From: Calidifonticultor sp964387355
GTDB taxonomy: Bacteria > Actinomycetota > Humimicrobiia > Humimicrobiales > Humimicrobiaceae
Length of the DNA stretch: 17,451 nt
NCBI GenBank assembly: GCA_964387355.1
Contig: CAYLWJ010000165.1
Coordinates: forward strand, 1-17,451
Reading direction: 5' to 3'
The notes beneath the pieces are model-generated. The model was not told the DNA's origin and searched no databases. It saw nothing but the letters and a program-made list of their open reading frames with translations. Shown one piece after another: positions 15,585 through 17,451 of the stretch; within the stretch, counting starts at the first letter, position 1, and the number at the start of each line of letters is the position of its first letter. The position numbers and the translations under genes are program-made.

Positions 15585-16769
15585 ATGGAAAACAAGCAAG
15601 GTTTAATTAATAAAGAGTTGATTAATCAGAAGTTGACTTCAAATTTACTAAGCGATATAGATATTTATTCTTTAATCCCTGACAATCCTTATTTACTGCT
15701 TACTCCTGGACCTTTATCAACTTCAAAAAGTGTAAGAGCAGCAATGCTATTTGATCTTTGCACTTGGGACAGTGACTACAAAGAATTAACCCAAAAAATA
15801 AGAAAAAAACTAATAAATTTTGCAACAAAAAACACCGAAAAATACACAGCAGTTCTTATGCAAGGAAGCGGCACTTTTTGTGTTGAAGCAGTTTTAGGAA
15901 GTGTGATTTCAAAAAATTCTAAACTTTTAATTCTTTCAAATGGTGAATATGGAAAAAGAATTGAGCAAATAAGTAAAAGATTAAATTTAAATTATTTATT
16001 TTATAGTACTCCAGAAAATCAAATAATTGATATTAATTCAGTTGAAAATATTATCTTAGAAAATGAAGATATAACACATGTTGCATTTGTGCATTGTGAA
16101 ACTACCACAGGGATATTAAATCCACTAGAAAAGATATCCAAAACAATTAAAAAATATAATAAAAAAATTATCTTAGATGCAATGAGCAGTTTTGGTGGTA
16201 TTGAGTTTGATATTGATTTACACGGTATAGATTTTATGATTAGCAGTGCCAACAAATGCATAGAGGGAGTACCTGGTTTTGCTTTTGTAATTGCTAACAA
16301 AGATGAGCTGGAAAAGACTTGTGGTGTTGCACCTTCTCTATCTTTAGATATTTATGACCAATGGAAAGAAATGGAAAAAGACGGCAAATGGAGGTTTACA
16401 TCACCTACGCATTCTGTAAGAGCATTTTATCAAGCTTTATTAGAGCTCGAGCAAGAAGGTGGTATAAAAGCAAGAAACAAGAGATATAAAAATAATCAGC
16501 GTCACTTAGTTGAAGGCATGGAAGAATTAGGCTTTAAATGCTTAATAGCACCTGAGTTTCAATCACCAATAATAACTTCTTTTTTGTATCCAGAAAGTAT
16601 AATTTTTAATTTTGATAAATTTTATCTAGATTTAAAAAGAAATGGCTTTGTGATATATCCTGGGAAAATATCAACACATGATACATTTAGAATAGGCAAT
16701 ATTGGGAAAATATATAAAGATGACATTGACAGGCTGTTAAATACTATAAGAGTTATTAAATTTTGGTAA
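15585..16769 (+). CDS. phnW: 2-aminoethylphosphonate--pyruvate transaminase
   Basis: This PLP-dependent class V aminotransferase converts 2-aminoethylphosphonate and pyruvate to phosphonoacetaldehyde and L-alanine, which feeds PhnX. Seen: YLLLTPGPLSTSKSVRAAML (36-55) followed by CTWDSDY (59-65), GSGTFCVEA (94-102), the PLP-ring aspartate Asp198 in DAMSSFGG, and the Schiff-base lysine Lys224 in SSANKCIEGVPGF. The first roughly 30 residues are an extra Asn/Lys/Ile-rich leader not needed by the usual ~365-residue enzyme. The start is supported by aggagg (15569-15574), 10 bases upstream. Only four bases separate it from phnX. It is the last gene of the AEP module; no clear terminator follows, only a weak 6-base-pair pairing (16818-16823 with 16834-16839). 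Confidence 0.95.
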   Translation: MENKQGLINKELINQKLTSNLLSDIDIYSLIPDNPYLLLTPGPLSTSKSVRAAMLFDLCTWDSDYKELTQKIRKKLINFATKNTEKYTAVLMQGSGTFCVEAVLGSVISKNSKLLILSNGEYGKRIEQISKRLNLNYLFYSTPENQIIDINSVENIILENEDITHVAFVHCETTTGILNPLEKISKTIKKYNKKIILDAMSSFGGIEFDIDLHGIDFMISSANKCIEGVPGFAFVIANKDELEKTCGVAPSLSLDIYDQWKEMEKDGKWRFTSPTHSVRAFYQALLELEQEGGIKARNKRYKNNQRHLVEGMEELGFKCLIAPEFQSPIITSFLYPESIIFNFDKFYLDLKRNGFVIYPGKISTHDTFRIGNIGKIYKDDIDRLLNTIRVIKFW

Positions 16770-16838
16770 AGTAAATAATATTATACAAGCTATTTATCTT
16801 TAATTAAAAATACAATTAATGCAGCTTTATTAATGCAT

Positions 16839-17451
16839 TTAATACAACATTATTTTAGAATCAAGGGGAATTTCGACAAAAACACTTCCTGCTGCGTAAG
16901 GTGCTACCTCATAGGGATCAAAGATAATTATTAAAGCATTGTCAGTAATTAAAAAATTTTCAAAATTTTCCTCTTTTGGGGCAGTACCTTCCGAAATCCA
17001 CTGGGTGTCAGGCTCAAAACCCATATTAATGCTTTGTTTTTTAACATCTTCAAAGCAGTAATTTGATAAAAAGTTTAAATAATCATAACCAGGCTTAAAA
17101 ATATCTTTAATATTTACTTTGCTCATTTCTTCAAGATTATAGTTTAAAGCCTTTGTATAGGTATTACCGTGTGCACCACCGGTAAAGGTATAAAAAGTAA
17201 TTGGAATACTTATATACTTGTTTGAAACACTAACTAAGCAATTATAATCAACCTTAAGTTCATTTTTAAAAACAGGCATGTCTGAAAAAGTTTCTTGATT
17301 TTCCTCTTTGAAGCCTTTAACATCTGTAATAAAGCTCTCTACCTCTGATTTTACGAGTTTTTTTATCTCTTCATTAATAGATGATGTAGAAATTTCTAAA
17401 TTTTTAAAAGTATCTATAATTTCAGGCAAATTTTTAAGTATCTTATAATTG
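16839..17451 (-). CDS. DUF3298-domain protein, 5'-partial
   Basis: The gene runs off the right edge of the window. The frame remains open through the last base, and the first possible start inside is a TTG at 17429, which reads more naturally as an internal leucine. Visible: the segment YTFTGGAHGNTYTKALNYNL, a mid-part KVNIKDIFKPGYDYLNFLS, and the C-terminal FDPYEVAPYAAG followed by SVFVEIPL. These fit the DUF3298 / RsiV-like extracytoplasmic domain, found in anti-sigma factors and in some secreted deacetylases. Residues near the N-terminus (SFITDVKGFKEENQETFSDM) fit the preceding DUF4163-like part. A signal peptide or anchor would lie outside the window. It is convergent with phnW and probably unrelated to phosphonate use. 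Confidence 0.8.
   Translation of the reverse strand, partial: NYKILKNLPEIIDTFKNLEISTSSINEEIKKLVKSEVESFITDVKGFKEENQETFSDMPVFKNELKVDYNCLVSVSNKYISIPITFYTFTGGAHGNTYTKALNYNLEEMSKVNIKDIFKPGYDYLNFLSNYCFEDVKKQSINMGFEPDTQWISEGTAPKEENFENFLITDNALIIIFDPYEVAPYAAGSVFVEIPLDSKIMLY

Noticed and set aside
16818..16839. Bidirectional terminator between phnW and the DUF3298 gene.
   Set aside because: Only a 6-base-pair AT-rich pairing with no clear T-run on either side.

Overview
The window is very AT-rich (by eye about one quarter G+C), uses the standard bacterial code with TAA and TGA stops, and carries AAAGGAG-type ribosome binding sites and a tRNA gene with an encoded CCA end. The binding protein has a lipobox-like signal peptide. 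This fits a low-GC, Clostridia-like or otherwise anaerobic bacterial chromosome. No marker gene is present, so the lineage cannot be fixed. No phage, insertion sequence with a transposase, or CRISPR array is visible.

Left part (1-4950, plus strand): a SagB/ThcOx-type nitroreductase that may begin outside the window; a flippase-like membrane protein of the lysylphosphatidylglycerol synthase membrane-domain family; an orphan 493-residue protein with a DGQH(R/K) motif of the DndB/ParB-like kind; a ZIP metal transporter; and a small SAM-dependent methyltransferase. The last three are closely spaced and probably co-transcribed.

Middle part: on the minus strand lie a MATE exporter, a xylose-isomerase-like TIM-barrel protein and tRNA-Ser(CGA). 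They are followed on the plus strand by a CrtQ/CruC-like glycosyltransferase and a PAP2-like membrane protein, both likely acting on membrane lipids.

Right part (10562-16769, plus strand): a complete 2-aminoethylphosphonate (AEP) module in the order phnS-phnT-phnU-phnX-phnW. The ABC importer (lipoprotein, ATPase, fused double permease) brings AEP in. PhnW transaminates it with pyruvate to phosphonoacetaldehyde and alanine, and PhnX hydrolyses that to acetaldehyde and phosphate. No regulator gene is adjacent. The 359-base leader before phnS holds a 98-base terminal-inverted-repeat element with 7-base direct repeats (a MITE candidate), a terminator-like hairpin and further pairing segments. The phnS-phnT and phnT-phnU gaps hold hairpins, while phnU-phnX-phnW are tightly coupled. 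The window closes with a minus-strand DUF3298-type protein cut by the right edge.

The most unusual general trait is simple-sequence DNA (Asn, Leu, Lys and Tyr-rich tracts) inserted into loops and termini of otherwise conserved proteins. In one case the repetition runs through a stop codon into non-coding DNA, which points to replication slippage rather than selection on the protein.
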